DNA from: JAHFTW01 sp038046785
GTDB lineage: Archaea; Thermoplasmatota; E2; JACPAO01; JAHFTW01
NCBI GenBank assembly: GCA_038046785.1
Contig: JBBSVM010000003.1
Span: 276,773-340,772, forward strand
DNA length: 64,000 bases
Direction: 5' to 3'
Part shown: in pieces, positions 17,197 through 25,914 of the stretch
Numbering within the stretch: position 1 is the stretch's first letter
Layout of the letters: each line of letters starts with the position of its first letter
The notes under the pieces: model-generated
The model's input: the letters and a program-made list of their open reading frames with translations, nothing else
Told to the model about the DNA's origin: nothing
The model's database searches: none
Made by a program: the position numbers and the translations under genes

Positions 17197-18648
17197 ATGG
17201 CCCACCTGAGCGCATCCTACTCCATCACGCTTCGGCTGCAGATTGACAACAAGCCGGGCATGCTCGGCAAGATTGCCACCCGCATCGGCGAACTGGGCGG
17301 CTCGATTGGCGCCATTGACATGGTGCGCACCGAGAAAGGCGGCGCCATCCTGGTGCGCGACATCACGGTGGACTGCTCCTCGGAAGAGCACGCCGCAAAC
17401 GTCCAGAACGGCCTCAACGCGATGGATGGCGTCACCGTCGCTGCCGTCTCCGACCGCGTCTTCCTTGCCCACCTCGGCGGCAAGATTTCCGTCTCCAGCA
17501 AGATTCCTCTGCGCACCCGCGACGACCTCTCGATTGCCTATACGCCGGGTGTTGCCCGCGTCTGCTGGGCCATCGCCAAGGACAAGTCCGCCTCGCACAA
17601 CCTCACCATTCGCAAGAACACCGTCGCCGTCGTCTCCGACGGCTCGGCCATTCTCGGCATCGGCAACCTTGGCCCCGAAGCGGCCATGCCGGTCATGGAG
17701 GGCAAAGCGCAGCTGTTCAAGGAGTTCGCCGGCGTGGATGCCTTCCCGCTCTGCATCGACGTCCACGACGTCGAAGGCATCGTCGCCTTCGTCAAGGCGG
17801 TCGCTCCCACATTTGGCGGCATCAACTTGGAGGACATCGCGGCCCCCAAGTGCTTCGAAATCGAGCGCCGCCTCAAGGCCGAACTCGACATCCCCGTCTT
17901 CCACGACGACCAGCACGGCACCGCCATCGTCATGCTGGCAGCACTCACGAACGCCCTCAAGATTGTCAAGAAGGACCTCTCCAAGGTCAAGATTGTCGTG
18001 AGTGGCGTCGGCGCCTCCGGCACGGCCTGCACCAAAATCATGCTCGCCGCCGGTGCCAAGGACATCATCGGCGTGGACTCGAAGGCGATTGTCAGCCTGG
18101 ACCGCACCGACTTGAACCCGGAGAAGCTCGAGTACGCCAAACTCACCAACCCGCGCAAGCTCTCCGGTACGCTGCGCGACGCTCTGAAGGGCGCCGACGT
18201 CTTCGTCGGCCTCAGCGCCAAAGGGCTGCTGAAGCGCGCCGACATCCTCACCATGGGCAAGTCCCCCATCGTCTTCGCGATGGCGAACCCCGACCCGGAA
18301 ATCTCGCCCGAAGAGGCTGGCGACTCCGTGGCGGTCATGGCGACCGGCCGCAGCGACTACCCCAACCAGATCAACAACGTCCTCGCCTTCCCCGGCGTCT
18401 TCCGCGGCGCCCTCGATGCGCAGGCCACCGACATCAACGAGGAGATGAAGGTGGCCGCCGCCCAGGCCATCGCGAGCTTGGTGGCCCCGGAGGAGCTGTC
18501 GCCCGATTACATCATCCCGAGCACGTTCAACCCCAAGGTTGGTCCCACCGTTGCGAAGGCCGTGAAAGAGGCGGCCATCCGGACGGGCATCTGCCGCAAG
18601 AAATCGGCGGTGGGCGCGCCGGTGGCGATGGAACACGTTCAGGGCTGA
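17197..18648 (+). CDS. Malic enzyme with N-terminal ACT domain
   Basis: A 483-residue NAD(P)-dependent malic enzyme (malate to pyruvate plus CO2). Residues about 8-85 form an ACT regulatory domain (LRLQIDNKPGMLGKIATRIG), probably binding an amino acid. The catalytic part begins at about 95 with YTPGVARVCWAIA, then LEDIAAPKCFEIE, PVFHDDQHGTAIV (metal ligands) and the nucleotide loop SGVGASGTACTKI. NPDPEI and the late helical region are as in bacterial/archaeal short malic enzymes. No phosphotransacetylase tail is present. Confidence 0.92.
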   Translation: MAHLSASYSITLRLQIDNKPGMLGKIATRIGELGGSIGAIDMVRTEKGGAILVRDITVDCSSEEHAANVQNGLNAMDGVTVAAVSDRVFLAHLGGKISVSSKIPLRTRDDLSIAYTPGVARVCWAIAKDKSASHNLTIRKNTVAVVSDGSAILGIGNLGPEAAMPVMEGKAQLFKEFAGVDAFPLCIDVHDVEGIVAFVKAVAPTFGGINLEDIAAPKCFEIERRLKAELDIPVFHDDQHGTAIVMLAALTNALKIVKKDLSKVKIVVSGVGASGTACTKIMLAAGAKDIIGVDSKAIVSLDRTDLNPEKLEYAKLTNPRKLSGTLRDALKGADVFVGLSAKGLLKRADILTMGKSPIVFAMANPDPEISPEEAGDSVAVMATGRSDYPNQINNVLAFPGVFRGALDAQATDINEEMKVAAAQAIASLVAPEELSPDYIIPSTFNPKVGPTVAKAVKEAAIRTGICRKKSAVGAPVAMEHVQG

Positions 18649-19148
18649 GGCTTGGTCCCGAACCGGCTTGCGACGGCGAGGCACGCCGCAACGACCGCCA
18701 TCCCCCACCCCAGCAGCGGCGACCCGGTAACAACGCTGGGGTCGCCGGTGACGTTGTCGGTGTAGGTGCGCATCCCCCAGAACGGAAATTCGACAGGCCA
18801 GAGCCAAGCAGCAGCGCAGGAAGCGGCAAGGAGAACGGCGGCAAGGGCAGCGTCGCGGCGGAACCGGGCTGGTTCGTGACGCCAACTCGCCGCCGCAACG
18901 CGCACAAACAACAGCAGCGCGGCTACCACGACGAGGCCCGTGGAGAGCCAGACCGCCCAGGAGTGCGCCACTTCCGGGTTGCCGCCCCACAACCGGACGG
19001 CGGGAACCAGCTCACCGGAGACGTCGCCCAGGCTCGCGGTGAGCCCCCACCAAGGCAGGAGGAGACTGGTGACTGCAGCGAGGAAGGCGGCGATGGCGAA
19101 CCGGTTGGCGCGGCGCAGCGGCGGTGTTCCCTCAGGCGCTTCGGCCAC
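18639..19148 (-). CDS. Four-helix membrane protein, unknown
   Basis: A 169-residue membrane protein with about four hydrophobic segments and an extracytoplasmic loop after the first helix (PWWGLTASLGDVSGELVPA) and before the last (TYTDNVTGDPSVV). GTG 19148 is the best start: the long open frame further upstream is antisense to convincing genes and not membrane-like. It overlaps the end of the malic enzyme gene by 10 nt (convergent). Similar loop patterns occur in archaeal membrane proteins of unknown role. Confidence 0.65.
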   Translation of the reverse strand: MAEAPEGTPPLRRANRFAIAAFLAAVTSLLLPWWGLTASLGDVSGELVPAVRLWGGNPEVAHSWAVWLSTGLVVVAALLLFVRVAAASWRHEPARFRRDAALAAVLLAASCAAAWLWPVEFPFWGMRTYTDNVTGDPSVVTGSPLLGWGMAVVAACLAVASRFGTKPQP

Positions 19149-19217
19149 GTTGGAGCAAGCTCTGGCTGCACCATGAGGGTTGCGAAGCGCCAAGAACCGG
19201 GTCGCACTCACGCCGTC

Positions 19218-19448
19218 ATGGGCGTAGAACTGACCGGCAGCGTGGCGGGGACGGGAGCCAAGATGAAGGCGGAGTTGGGCGATGGCGTCGTCAGTTTCCG
19301 CGGCGCGTTCAAGGCGGAGGTGCCGTTCAAGGAGATTGTCGCCGAATCGCGCGGCTCCCTGCTCATGCTCACGGTGCGGGGCCACGTGGTGAGCTTGGCG
19401 GCAGGCAGCAAGGCGGCATCGATGGCGGCGAAAATCCGCGCCGGCTGA
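19218..19448 (+). CDS. Small conserved-looking protein
   Basis: A 76-residue protein (ATG 19218; ATG 19173 in frame is an alternative). The sequence reads as alternating beta strands and a C-terminal helix (AELGDGVVSFRGAFKAEVPF ... GSKAASMAAKIRAG). I do not recognise a family by name. It precedes three DUF1801 genes on the same strand, so they may form a functional group. Confidence 0.5.
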   Translation: MGVELTGSVAGTGAKMKAELGDGVVSFRGAFKAEVPFKEIVAESRGSLLMLTVRGHVVSLAAGSKAASMAAKIRAG

Positions 19449-19481
19449 TGACTGGAGGTCGACGGTCGGGCCGTCATTTTC

Positions 19482-19958
19482 ATGAAGGCGCGGCCAGCTC
19501 CCTTGTCCATGCCAAGCAAGACAACAAGCAAGAAGGCGCCGCCCGCAAGCAAGCCGAAGCCCGCCGCGAAACCAGCAACGAAGGCGGCTGCCAAACCGAA
19601 ACCCTCCGCGGACAAGCCGGACTGGCGCCCCGAAACCCTTGCCCGCGTGCGCAAACTCATCGCCGCCGCCGCTCCCGACGCGGTCGAGGAAGTCAAGTGG
19701 AGAAAACCCTCGAACGGAATGGCGGGCGTTGCCACCTGGTCGCTTGCTGGACTCCTCTGCACCGGCGAGACGTACAAGGACAAGGTCAAACTCACCTTCG
19801 CGCGCGGCGCCGCCCTTGCCGACCCGGCGGGCTTGTTCAACGCCGCCGACACGGGAGCCACCCGGCGCGCGGTGGACCTCCGCGAAGGCGACAAACTCGA
19901 CGAGAAAGCGTTCAAAGCGCTCATCCGGGCCGCGGTGGAGTTCAACGCCTCTCGCTGA
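19482..19958 (+). CDS. DUF1801 domain protein (1 of 3)
   Basis: A 158-residue protein (ATG 19509 is an alternative start). A Lys/Ala/Pro-rich tail of about 45 residues precedes a DUF1801 (YdhG-like) domain: VRKLIAAAAPDAVEEVKWRK, KVKLTFARGAALADP, TRRAVDLREGDKLDEKAF. The family is small, alpha/beta and of unknown biochemical role. It is the first of three consecutive DUF1801 genes whose sequences are clearly divergent, so this is old duplication rather than recent copying. Confidence 0.78.
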   Translation: MKARPAPLSMPSKTTSKKAPPASKPKPAAKPATKAAAKPKPSADKPDWRPETLARVRKLIAAAAPDAVEEVKWRKPSNGMAGVATWSLAGLLCTGETYKDKVKLTFARGAALADPAGLFNAADTGATRRAVDLREGDKLDEKAFKALIRAAVEFNASR

Positions 19959-20006
19959 GTGCCTGGCGCTCGCCAGCATCATAAAGCACCCGGCCCATCG
20001 TGGTGC

Positions 20007-20531
20007 GTGCCCGGAAAACCGAAGCCCGCGACCAAATCCAAACCCCGATCGCAGCGTGTTCCTGCTGCCAAATCCGCAACCAGCGCTGCCAAACCGGTCA
20101 AGACCAGCAAGCCGGTTCAAATCAAGACGCGGCCCAACGACGCCAGCGTCGAGGCGTTCCTCAACGCCGTCCCGGAAGCGCAGAAGCGGAAAGACAGTTT
20201 CGTGATTTTGAACATGATGAAGAAGGCGAGCGGCGAGGCGCCGAAGATGTGGGGAAGTTCGCTCATCGGGTTCGGCAACGTGCGGTTGAAGAGCCCTGCT
20301 ACGGGCCGGGAGGTGGACTGGCTGCGCATTGGTTTCGCCCCGCGCAAAGCCAATCTCTCCCTCTACATCACGGGGGACATCCAGAAACACGCGGTGGCGC
20401 TCAAGAAATTGGGCAAGCACAAGACCGGCGTCGGCTGCCTCTACATCAACAGACTCGAGGACGTTGACCTGAAGGTTCTGGAAGGAATGATTGCCGCGTC
20501 GTTGAAGACCGGATTCACGGGAAAGGTGTAA
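20007..20531 (+). CDS. DUF1801 domain protein (2 of 3)
   Basis: A 174-residue protein. GTG 20007 is chosen because a TATA-like ATAAAG (19981-19986) lies about 25 bp upstream, giving a leaderless transcript; GTG 19959 is an alternative. After a Lys/Ser/Ala tail the domain shows NDASVEAFLNAVPEAQKRKD, PKMWGSSLIGFG, RIGFAPRKANLSLYI and LGKHKTGVGCLYINRL, typical of the DUF1801 subgroup with the KMWGSS motif. The role is unknown. Confidence 0.8.
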   Translation: MPGKPKPATKSKPRSQRVPAAKSATSAAKPVKTSKPVQIKTRPNDASVEAFLNAVPEAQKRKDSFVILNMMKKASGEAPKMWGSSLIGFGNVRLKSPATGREVDWLRIGFAPRKANLSLYITGDIQKHAVALKKLGKHKTGVGCLYINRLEDVDLKVLEGMIAASLKTGFTGKV

Positions 20532-20533
20532 GC

Positions 20534-21010
20534 ATGGCCCCAAAGAAAACCGCCAAGAAAGCCGCGAAGAAGACCGCCAAGCCACGCCCTCCGCTCAAGG
20601 CGGACAAGGATGGCGTCGTCCGGCTCTCCGGCGGAAACCCGCAAGTCGCCAAAGGCTACGGCGAAGCACCCATCCAAGCCTACATCGCCGCGATGCCGGG
20701 ATGGAAGAGCGACGTCGGGCGCCGCCTCGACGCCCTCATCACGAAGGCGGTCCCCGGCGTGCACAAGGCTGTGAAATGGAACTCCCCCATGTACGGCGCC
20801 GAGGAGGGCCACTACTTCCTCGGCATCCACGTCTTTGCCAACTACGTCAAGATCGCCTTCTTCCGCGGCACTTCGCTTCGCCCACTGCCCCCGGGTGAAA
20901 GCAAGCAGAAAGAGGTGCGCTACCTCGACATTCGTGAGGACGGGTTCGACGAAGCGCAGATGACGAAATGGGTAAAGCAGGCGGCTGAGCTGCCGGGCGA
21001 ACGAATGTAA
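20534..21010 (+). CDS. DUF1801 domain protein (3 of 3)
   Basis: A 158-residue protein starting 3 nt after the previous stop, so cotranscribed. It has a Lys-rich N-tail (about 20 residues), then IQAYIAAMPGWKSDVGRRLD, VHKAVKWNSPMYG and VKIAFFRGTSLRPLPPG, again DUF1801. It appears to be the last gene before the accessory island. Confidence 0.82.
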   Translation: MAPKKTAKKAAKKTAKPRPPLKADKDGVVRLSGGNPQVAKGYGEAPIQAYIAAMPGWKSDVGRRLDALITKAVPGVHKAVKWNSPMYGAEEGHYFLGIHVFANYVKIAFFRGTSLRPLPPGESKQKEVRYLDIREDGFDEAQMTKWVKQAAELPGERM

Positions 21011-21038
21011 CGCCCGCAACGACTGGGAAGGTACTCTC

Positions 21039-21071
21039 GGTTCGGTGCAGTAGCGATTTCTTCACCGAACC
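21039..21071. terminator. Perfect 9-bp hairpin after the DUF1801 genes
   Basis: GGTTCGGTG (21039-21047) pairs with CACCGAACC (21063-21071) around a 15-nt loop. It lies 29 bp after the last DUF1801 stop, at the left edge of the island. A transcription terminator is the simplest reading; the T-rich run expected for one is weak (GATTTCTTC lies in the loop). The loop also holds GCAGTA, a half-site seen in the RHH operator at 44.9 kb, which may be chance. Confidence 0.4.
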
Positions 21072-21262
21072 TTGTAGTGGGTCCATGCGCCGTCGCCGGC
21101 AATTCGCCCACAACATTCGGGCCGCGACCCTTCTGTCGGCGAATCGGCTGTGCGCGTGGGGGGCAGGCCTCCATAACTTTGGGCACCGTAAAGGCGTAAT
21201 GCCGTACCGATTCCAACCGACTCCTTTTTTGGCACCTTCGACCACTGTTTGAACGGGATTCC

Positions 21263-21538
21263 ATGGCACGCCACCCCCTCGTCGAGGCTCTGCCCATGAC
21301 CGCCGTGATTCGGCGATCGTCACGGGAGGCGTGTGATGCTTGCGGCGAGTCGACGGCGGTCACGTCGGACACCTTGAAGCCAGCGGGCCTGTTCTGTTTC
21401 AGCTGTCAGCTTCAGGGTCGGCTGGCGATGGACGTGGCGCTCCGGCTGCATGCCCGCGAGGCTGCGCTAGAGGTGGAGCTGCGCGAGCTGCGACGCCAGT
21501 TGCGCCACGTCCGTTCTCAGGGCGCCTTTACGGCGTGA
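21263..21538 (+). CDS. Small zinc-ribbon/coiled-coil hypothetical protein
   Basis: A 91-residue protein (ATG 21296 is an alternative start). Residues about 24-49 hold CDACGE and FCFSCQ, two CxxC pairs spaced for one zinc ribbon. The C-terminal 40 residues are an Arg/Glu/Leu-rich helix (AALEVELRELRRQLRHV) that should form a coiled coil. No family is recognised. Its end overlaps the converging gene by 11 nt. Confidence 0.45.
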   Translation: MARHPLVEALPMTAVIRRSSREACDACGESTAVTSDTLKPAGLFCFSCQLQGRLAMDVALRLHAREAALEVELRELRRQLRHVRSQGAFTA

Positions 21539-22592
21539 GCTCGGGGCGGACGGTCAAGAAGTCCGTGACCTTGCCCTTGCCGATGGCGGCGCGGAAGCGG
21601 GTCGCCTCCTGCACGCCCGCCACCATCGTGTCGTTGCGGTAGACCTCAAAGAAGTCGGGCGCAACGGCGACGGCCTTGTCGTCGGCGAGGTCCAGCGTCG
21701 TGGCTTGGGGGGCCAGGCTGAGCGAAGGCTTGAGCACCTTGCGGGCGACGCCCATGGAGCTGCCGCGCTGCGCCCACACCTTCTTGTTGGCGAGGGTCAG
21801 GTTGGGGTCGTTGCCGGCGAAGCTCCCCCCGAGGAAGCCCGACGCGGCCATGATGCCGAAGGCGTTGAGCTGCGTCGCGGCGAGGGCGTACTCCGCCTTC
21901 TTGTTCGGCCTGCAGAAGGGCTGGACCTGCGTCGCCCCGAGCCAGGGGCGGTTCTCCATGAGGGCGAGTTGGGCGCGCAGTTCGCTGAGGGCGCCGAGCA
22001 CTTTCGGGTTGGTGCCGCGCAGGTCGACGAACGCCACCTTCTCGTCGGCCACGATGTCGACGACGACGCTGACGTCGGCGGAGCCGGCGAAGGGGACGTG
22101 GGCGAGCACGTCGACCTTGTAGCCGGTGGAGTTGGCGTCCTGGTAGTTGCGCAGGGCGTCGACCTCGGCCATGATGGACGTGGCGGTGTACTTGGCGGCA
22201 GGCTGGACGAGCAGGGCGTGGCCCTCTCCGGTCCAGGTCTCGTGGAGCAGACGGCGGTTGCTGTGCACGGTGCCCGAGCGTCCGTACGAGCGGGCGGAGA
22301 CGAGGCGCCAGGAGCCCGGGTTGGTGGCCTCGACGCGGCCGAAGACGTCCGCCATGCGCGCGCCGTAGTGGCCGGCGCGGTTGAGGAACGTCTCCTGCTG
22401 CTTGGAACGCAACACGCTGAAGTTCACGACGTCCGTGGGCAGCGCCTTACCGCCGCAGGAGTAGGCGCTGGGGTGCGTCGGGATGACGCCCTCCATGCCG
22501 ATGGTCGTGCCGTCCAGGAAGTGGATGGCGGTCTCGTGGTATGGCCCGTCATGGGCGACGGGCGTGACGCCCGCGATGCGGTGGTTGTTCAT
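21528..22592 (-). CDS. Hypothetical protein, 354 residues
   Basis: Start ATG 22592 is preferred over an upstream frame extension because the residues before it look unstructured and a GAGG lies upstream. The composition is that of a soluble, mixed alpha/beta protein without signal peptide or membrane segments (contains DVSVVVDIVADEKVAFVDLR and a C-terminal KGKVTDFLTVRPELTP). I do not recognise it. Position at the island edge, beside a regulator, suggests an accessory or element-derived gene. A virion or structural protein is one untested possibility. Confidence 0.6.
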   Translation of the reverse strand: MNNHRIAGVTPVAHDGPYHETAIHFLDGTTIGMEGVIPTHPSAYSCGGKALPTDVVNFSVLRSKQQETFLNRAGHYGARMADVFGRVEATNPGSWRLVSARSYGRSGTVHSNRRLLHETWTGEGHALLVQPAAKYTATSIMAEVDALRNYQDANSTGYKVDVLAHVPFAGSADVSVVVDIVADEKVAFVDLRGTNPKVLGALSELRAQLALMENRPWLGATQVQPFCRPNKKAEYALAATQLNAFGIMAASGFLGGSFAGNDPNLTLANKKVWAQRGSSMGVARKVLKPSLSLAPQATTLDLADDKAVAVAPDFFEVYRNDTMVAGVQEATRFRAAIGKGKVTDFLTVRPELTP

Positions 22593-22811
22593 GTGAACCC
22601 TCTGTGAGGTTGCGTTCAGGGTGTGTCGAAGACGCCAGTCTCCGTGGGGTCGGATGACCCCCACCCATAGTGCTCCCAATAGGTCATTCTGGTCCAATGA
22701 TTTAAAGTCAGCGCTCGCGCGAGTAGCCGATGGTTGACCGGTTCACATTGCGACTCCACGTCGAATCGGTTTTATCAAGGGTTCCCCGTGGCAGGTTCGA
22801 ACCCTCTTCCC

Positions 22812-22850
22812 CCCGTGGGCACGCCAGCCGGCTTCGGCCGGGCCCACGGG
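22812..22850. repeat. GC-rich hairpin with nested stem
   Basis: CCCGTGGGC (22812-22820) pairs with GCCCACGGG (22842-22850). The loop contains a second stem around CTTC (CCGG/CCGG). Just before it at 22794-22803 is the 10-bp palindrome GGTTCGAACC. The structure lies at the 3' end of the gene at 22862-23302 (minus strand), so it may be its terminator. Confidence 0.45.
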
Positions 22851-22861
22851 TCGTTCTTCTA

Positions 22862-23302
22862 TCAGGGTCGCGCGGCGGGCTTCGCCTCGGCTTGTTCAGG
22901 TTCCTCGTCGTGCATTGGCTCAGGCTGCGGCAGCAGCAGGAGCGCAGGAAGTCGCATGGCGTGGGCGACCTGGGACACGGGCAGGAACACGTCGTCCGCG
23001 ATTGCGCCCTGCACGACCATGCCGATGTTGTCGGAGGTCTCGGCAGTCTTGCCGTCGGGACTGGCCTTGATGGAGGCATCGCGAATCGTCGTGAGGGCTT
23101 CCCCTTCGATAGTCCCCCAGATCTTGCCGTCGTCCTTGGCCTTCAGCTTGTACGTGAACTTGATTCGAATCTTGAGCAGGCCGTCCTGGATGAGCTCGGC
23201 GTTGTAGTGCACGCCACCGTCGCGCAGGAGGATGGAGTGGTCGTTCTCGTCGTAGGGGACTTCGCGGCGGCACGTTAGCCGCTCGATGACTGTGCTTCGC
23301 AT
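22862..23302 (-). CDS. Hypothetical protein with a SecB-like pattern
   Basis: A 146-residue soluble protein. It has several strands (ILLRDGGVHYNAELI, LKIRIKFTYKLKAKDDGK, IWGTIEGEALTTIRD), then a helix and a Pro-rich end (AMRLPALLLLPQPEP). This order of strands ending in a LPP-like motif resembles SecB-type chaperone folds, but the match is by eye only. The acidic/Ala tail is disordered. It starts 6 nt after the stop of the wHTH regulator gene, so the two form an operon. Confidence 0.55.
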   Translation of the reverse strand: MRSTVIERLTCRREVPYDENDHSILLRDGGVHYNAELIQDGLLKIRIKFTYKLKAKDDGKIWGTIEGEALTTIRDASIKASPDGKTAETSDNIGMVVQGAIADDVFLPVSQVAHAMRLPALLLLPQPEPMHDEEPEQAEAKPAARP

Positions 23303-23308
23303 CCAGGG

Positions 23309-23815
23309 TCACCAGGCGGGAAGTGCAGCCTTCTTCGTGCCGAATCCACCCGCGAGTGGCTTCGTCTCCGGGTAGCACAGGCGGACCATGCCGTCGTCCT
23401 TCTTGGGGCCGAACAGCATCGCCATCAGAGGGTTCATGGGGGCTGCAACGGCCACGTCGTCGTCCACCGCAAGCTCGTCGGCGACGATGACATGCGTGGA
23501 GTGCGTGGGCGCGTCCGGCACGTTGACCTGGGCGGCCTCGTAGACGCGGACGGGGAATTCGGCGACGATGCGCGCGAGCTCGACGACCTCAGGGCGGCTG
23601 CCGTTCAGGCGGAACACGGGTGCCTTTCGGCGCTTGCCCGTCCGGGTGAGAAGGTCGCTCGATTCCATGCGTTTGACCATGCGGTCGACGGTGGACTTCG
23701 GGATGCCGCTGGCCTGGACGATGCCGGGGCACGTCAGGCCGGTGTGATCGTTGAGGGCGAGGGCCTCGATGAGGGCCATCTCCTGGCTTCCAATCAGGGC
23801 GGCAATGTTGGTCAT
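23309..23815 (-). CDS. Winged-helix transcriptional regulator
   Basis: A 168-residue protein starting at ATG 23815 with an AAGGAG element upstream. Residues about 8-65 form a MarR/TrmB-like winged helix (EALALNDHTGLTCPGIV, GIPKSTVDRMVKRMESSDLL, KRRKAPVFRLN). The C-terminal part is unlike known effector domains. It heads a two-gene operon and is divergent from a gene at 24037 that has a strong TATA box, so it may control both directions. Confidence 0.65.
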   Translation of the reverse strand: MTNIAALIGSQEMALIEALALNDHTGLTCPGIVQASGIPKSTVDRMVKRMESSDLLTRTGKRRKAPVFRLNGSRPEVVELARIVAEFPVRVYEAAQVNVPDAPTHSTHVIVADELAVDDDVAVAAPMNPLMAMLFGPKKDDGMVRLCYPETKPLAGGFGTKKAALPAW

Positions 23816-24009
23816 GGTCTTCTTTGGCTCCTTCGAATGAGGATGAAGGGGGAAGGTCGGCGCAAGTTGGCCGATTTTAGGGCTCGCCGGAAATTCGCGG
23901 GCCGGGCTTCGTGGCCTCGGACTACAATGGGCTATTTCCCATTTTGGCTCTTTGGACACGGGCGTGAATTCGAACAGTCGTTGGCCTTGCGGTCGCCCTC
24001 CACCTATGG

Positions 24010-24017
24010 CTTATAAG
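24010..24017 (+). promoter_or_regulatory. TATA box for the gene at 24037
   Basis: CTTATAAG lies 26 bp (centre to start) upstream of ATG 24037, the spacing expected between an archaeal TATA box and transcription start. A leaderless message is therefore likely. Confidence 0.65.
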
Positions 24018-24036
24018 CAATCTATCGACTGCGGCA

Positions 24037-24660
24037 ATGCTCACGATGGCGCAGGTCCCGGGATGGGATGCTCTTCCCGAGCTGACGCAGCGCGTTGCCC
24101 GCGGCTGCTTCACCAAAGGGATGCGGCAGTTCGCCGCTGCTAGCCTGGGCTGGTCGAACATCCAGGCGACGTTTCCGGAAACGCGTGAAGGCGAGTTGAG
24201 GGCCGCGCTGGCCGAACTGGTGCGGAACACAATCATGCAGGGTAGCGACGCGGGCTACTTCTTCACGAAGGATGGCTGCGATTGGGCGGTCGCTCGGCAA
24301 CGAAACGCCATCGCGTCACCGCGCGCCGGCTTAGCGCCGTTGAACCCGGGCGGGCCTACCGCCGCCGAGTTCCCATGGGCCGTCGATAACCCCGAAAAAA
24401 CCGAGTGGCTAGTCGGCAAGCGATTCGACGTACGCAAAATCGGTCGCGACCACGGCGTCCGCAGCGAGGTCATCGACCATATGGCCGCGGTGCTCGCTGA
24501 CCCCGACAACTATGGGAAGGCCCAGACCGGGCCATGGCGCGGCCTACGCTGCATCTACGTCCTGCGCTACTTCCGGCTCATGTGGAATCCGGACGTCGAC
24601 AGCAAGGTGTCGTTCGTCTACTTCGGTCACAAGGAAGACAGCGCCTATTCCGGAGACTAA
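24037..24660 (+). CDS. Hypothetical protein, possible RelE-like C-terminus
   Basis: A 207-residue protein read from ATG 24037 (ATG 24046 also in frame). The N-terminal 150 residues are not recognised. The last 50 residues (WRGLRCIYVLRYFRLMWNPD, VSFVYFGHKEDSAYS) have the strand pattern and final hydrophobic-FxGHKxxxY run seen in RelE/ParE-type toxins, though the family match is weak. No antitoxin-like partner overlaps it. The preceding TATA box gives it its own promoter. It begins a plus-strand group with two SIR2 genes. Confidence 0.55.
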   Translation: MLTMAQVPGWDALPELTQRVARGCFTKGMRQFAAASLGWSNIQATFPETREGELRAALAELVRNTIMQGSDAGYFFTKDGCDWAVARQRNAIASPRAGLAPLNPGGPTAAEFPWAVDNPEKTEWLVGKRFDVRKIGRDHGVRSEVIDHMAAVLADPDNYGKAQTGPWRGLRCIYVLRYFRLMWNPDVDSKVSFVYFGHKEDSAYSGD

Positions 24661-24792
24661 TTGCTAGCAACGGGTGGATCTGCCATAGCCCCAGGCGTTT
24701 CCCGAGCTACGTAGAGCTTCTCGCCCCGTCCATGGCGGGAATAACCGGAGCAACACAGGCGTTGGCCTTCGTCCGGCTGGGGAAACCTAATC

Positions 24793-25842
24793 GTGGGCCT
24801 CCGGCGTCTGGCAGGTGTGCCAAAAGACGTGATTATCCTTGGAGCTGGCGCCTCCTATGCCGACGGAGCTCCACTCCAAGGAGACCTGATTGGGCGCCTA
24901 GTCTCAAAGCAAACTACACGAGCAGAGAAGATTCGGACGGGACTTGCCGATTTGTTTGGAGCCGACGTGCCCGGGGATACGGAAGGATATCCAACGCTTG
25001 AGGAGATTCTGGGTGTTCTTGATCTTGCCCTCCAAAGACAAGAGAGTTTCCGTGGCTATGCCAACCAAGGTGGCAATTCACGCGTAGGCTCCCTCCGCGA
25101 GGATATCGTATTGGGAATCGCATCCGAACTCGACCTAAAACTTAGGCCAAACGCCATTCACAACAGAGCCCTCGTCGACAGACTTGCTGCGGATGAGAGG
25201 CTGCTTGACACCACCTTTGTCAGCCTGAACTACGACATTGTCATCGACAACGCCCTGGTGGAGCGCCACGATGTCGCGGACCTTGATTACGGAGTTGACT
25301 TCGTGAATTTCGGCGATGCCCCCGAACAATGGCACAGACCGCGTGAGGAACGTTCTGTTTCCTTGCTGAAAATCCATGGCTCGCTCAATTGGCTCTACTG
25401 CCCCGCTTGCACGGCCCTGGAAATTACCCCGAAGGCCAAGGGCGGGGCCCGACTCGGCGACCTCGCAACCGAACCGAAGCGGTGCAACTGCGGTGCGAGC
25501 GTCGTACCAATCCTGCTGCCTCCGACTTTCTTCAAAGTTCTGAACAACGTCCATCTGCACCGAGTCTGGAACAAGACCGAACTTGCCTTACGTGCGGCGG
25601 ACCGCCTGATCTTCTGCGGCTATTCTTTCCCGGACGCGGACTTGCTTTTCAAATACGCCATCAAGCGCGCTGAAGTTGGAAGAAACAAGCCGTGGGAAGT
25701 TTGCATTGTGAATGGCCGCAAAGGCTCGAGTTTGGAGAAGCGCAAGACTATCGAGCGCTACGAGCGGTTTCTTTCAACTCCGAACGTCAAGAACACCGGA
25801 CTGACGTTTGAGAAGTTTGCCGCCAATGGCCTGGACGGCTAG
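24793..25842 (+). CDS. SIR2-family protein with zinc site
   Basis: A 349-residue protein. NAD-binding features of the sirtuin fold are present: GAGASYADGAP near residues 16-26, FVSLNYDIVIDNAL, and IHGSLNWLYCPAC, where the histidine is the catalytic base. A Cys4-like cluster (YCPAC ... KRCNCG) follows, then GYSFPDADLLFKYA. Such stand-alone SIR2 proteins occur in defence islands (for example DSR and Thoeris-type NADases), where they deplete NAD on infection. Start GTG 24793. A second SIR2 gene follows 72 bp later. Confidence 0.82.
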   Translation: MGLRRLAGVPKDVIILGAGASYADGAPLQGDLIGRLVSKQTTRAEKIRTGLADLFGADVPGDTEGYPTLEEILGVLDLALQRQESFRGYANQGGNSRVGSLREDIVLGIASELDLKLRPNAIHNRALVDRLAADERLLDTTFVSLNYDIVIDNALVERHDVADLDYGVDFVNFGDAPEQWHRPREERSVSLLKIHGSLNWLYCPACTALEITPKAKGGARLGDLATEPKRCNCGASVVPILLPPTFFKVLNNVHLHRVWNKTELALRAADRLIFCGYSFPDADLLFKYAIKRAEVGRNKPWEVCIVNGRKGSSLEKRKTIERYERFLSTPNVKNTGLTFEKFAANGLDG

Positions 25843-25886
25843 AAGTTCCCCGAAGAAACCACGAGGGACAAACCATGGATACAGCC

Positions 25887-25892
25887 CTATAG
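25887..25892 (+). promoter_or_regulatory. TATA box for the second SIR2 gene
   Basis: CTATAG centred about 26 bp upstream of GTG 25915. The distance fits a leaderless transcript and supports the GTG as the start codon. Confidence 0.5.
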
Positions 25893-25914
25893 TCGATTGC
25901 CCACTTGACCCCTT

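Noticed and set aside
16783..18990. A 735-codon minus-strand frame across malic enzyme
   Set aside because: Antisense to a clear malic enzyme with an ACT domain, and its composition is not protein-like.
19149..20585. Upstream extension of the membrane protein at 18639-19148
   Set aside because: The extension is antisense to DUF1801 genes and not membrane-like. GTG 19148 gives a normal four-helix protein.
22771..22850. A tRNA-like GGTTCGAACC element as a partial tRNA or attachment site
   Set aside because: No T-stem of five pairs, no acceptor match and no anticodon arm on either strand. Treated as a palindrome plus hairpin.
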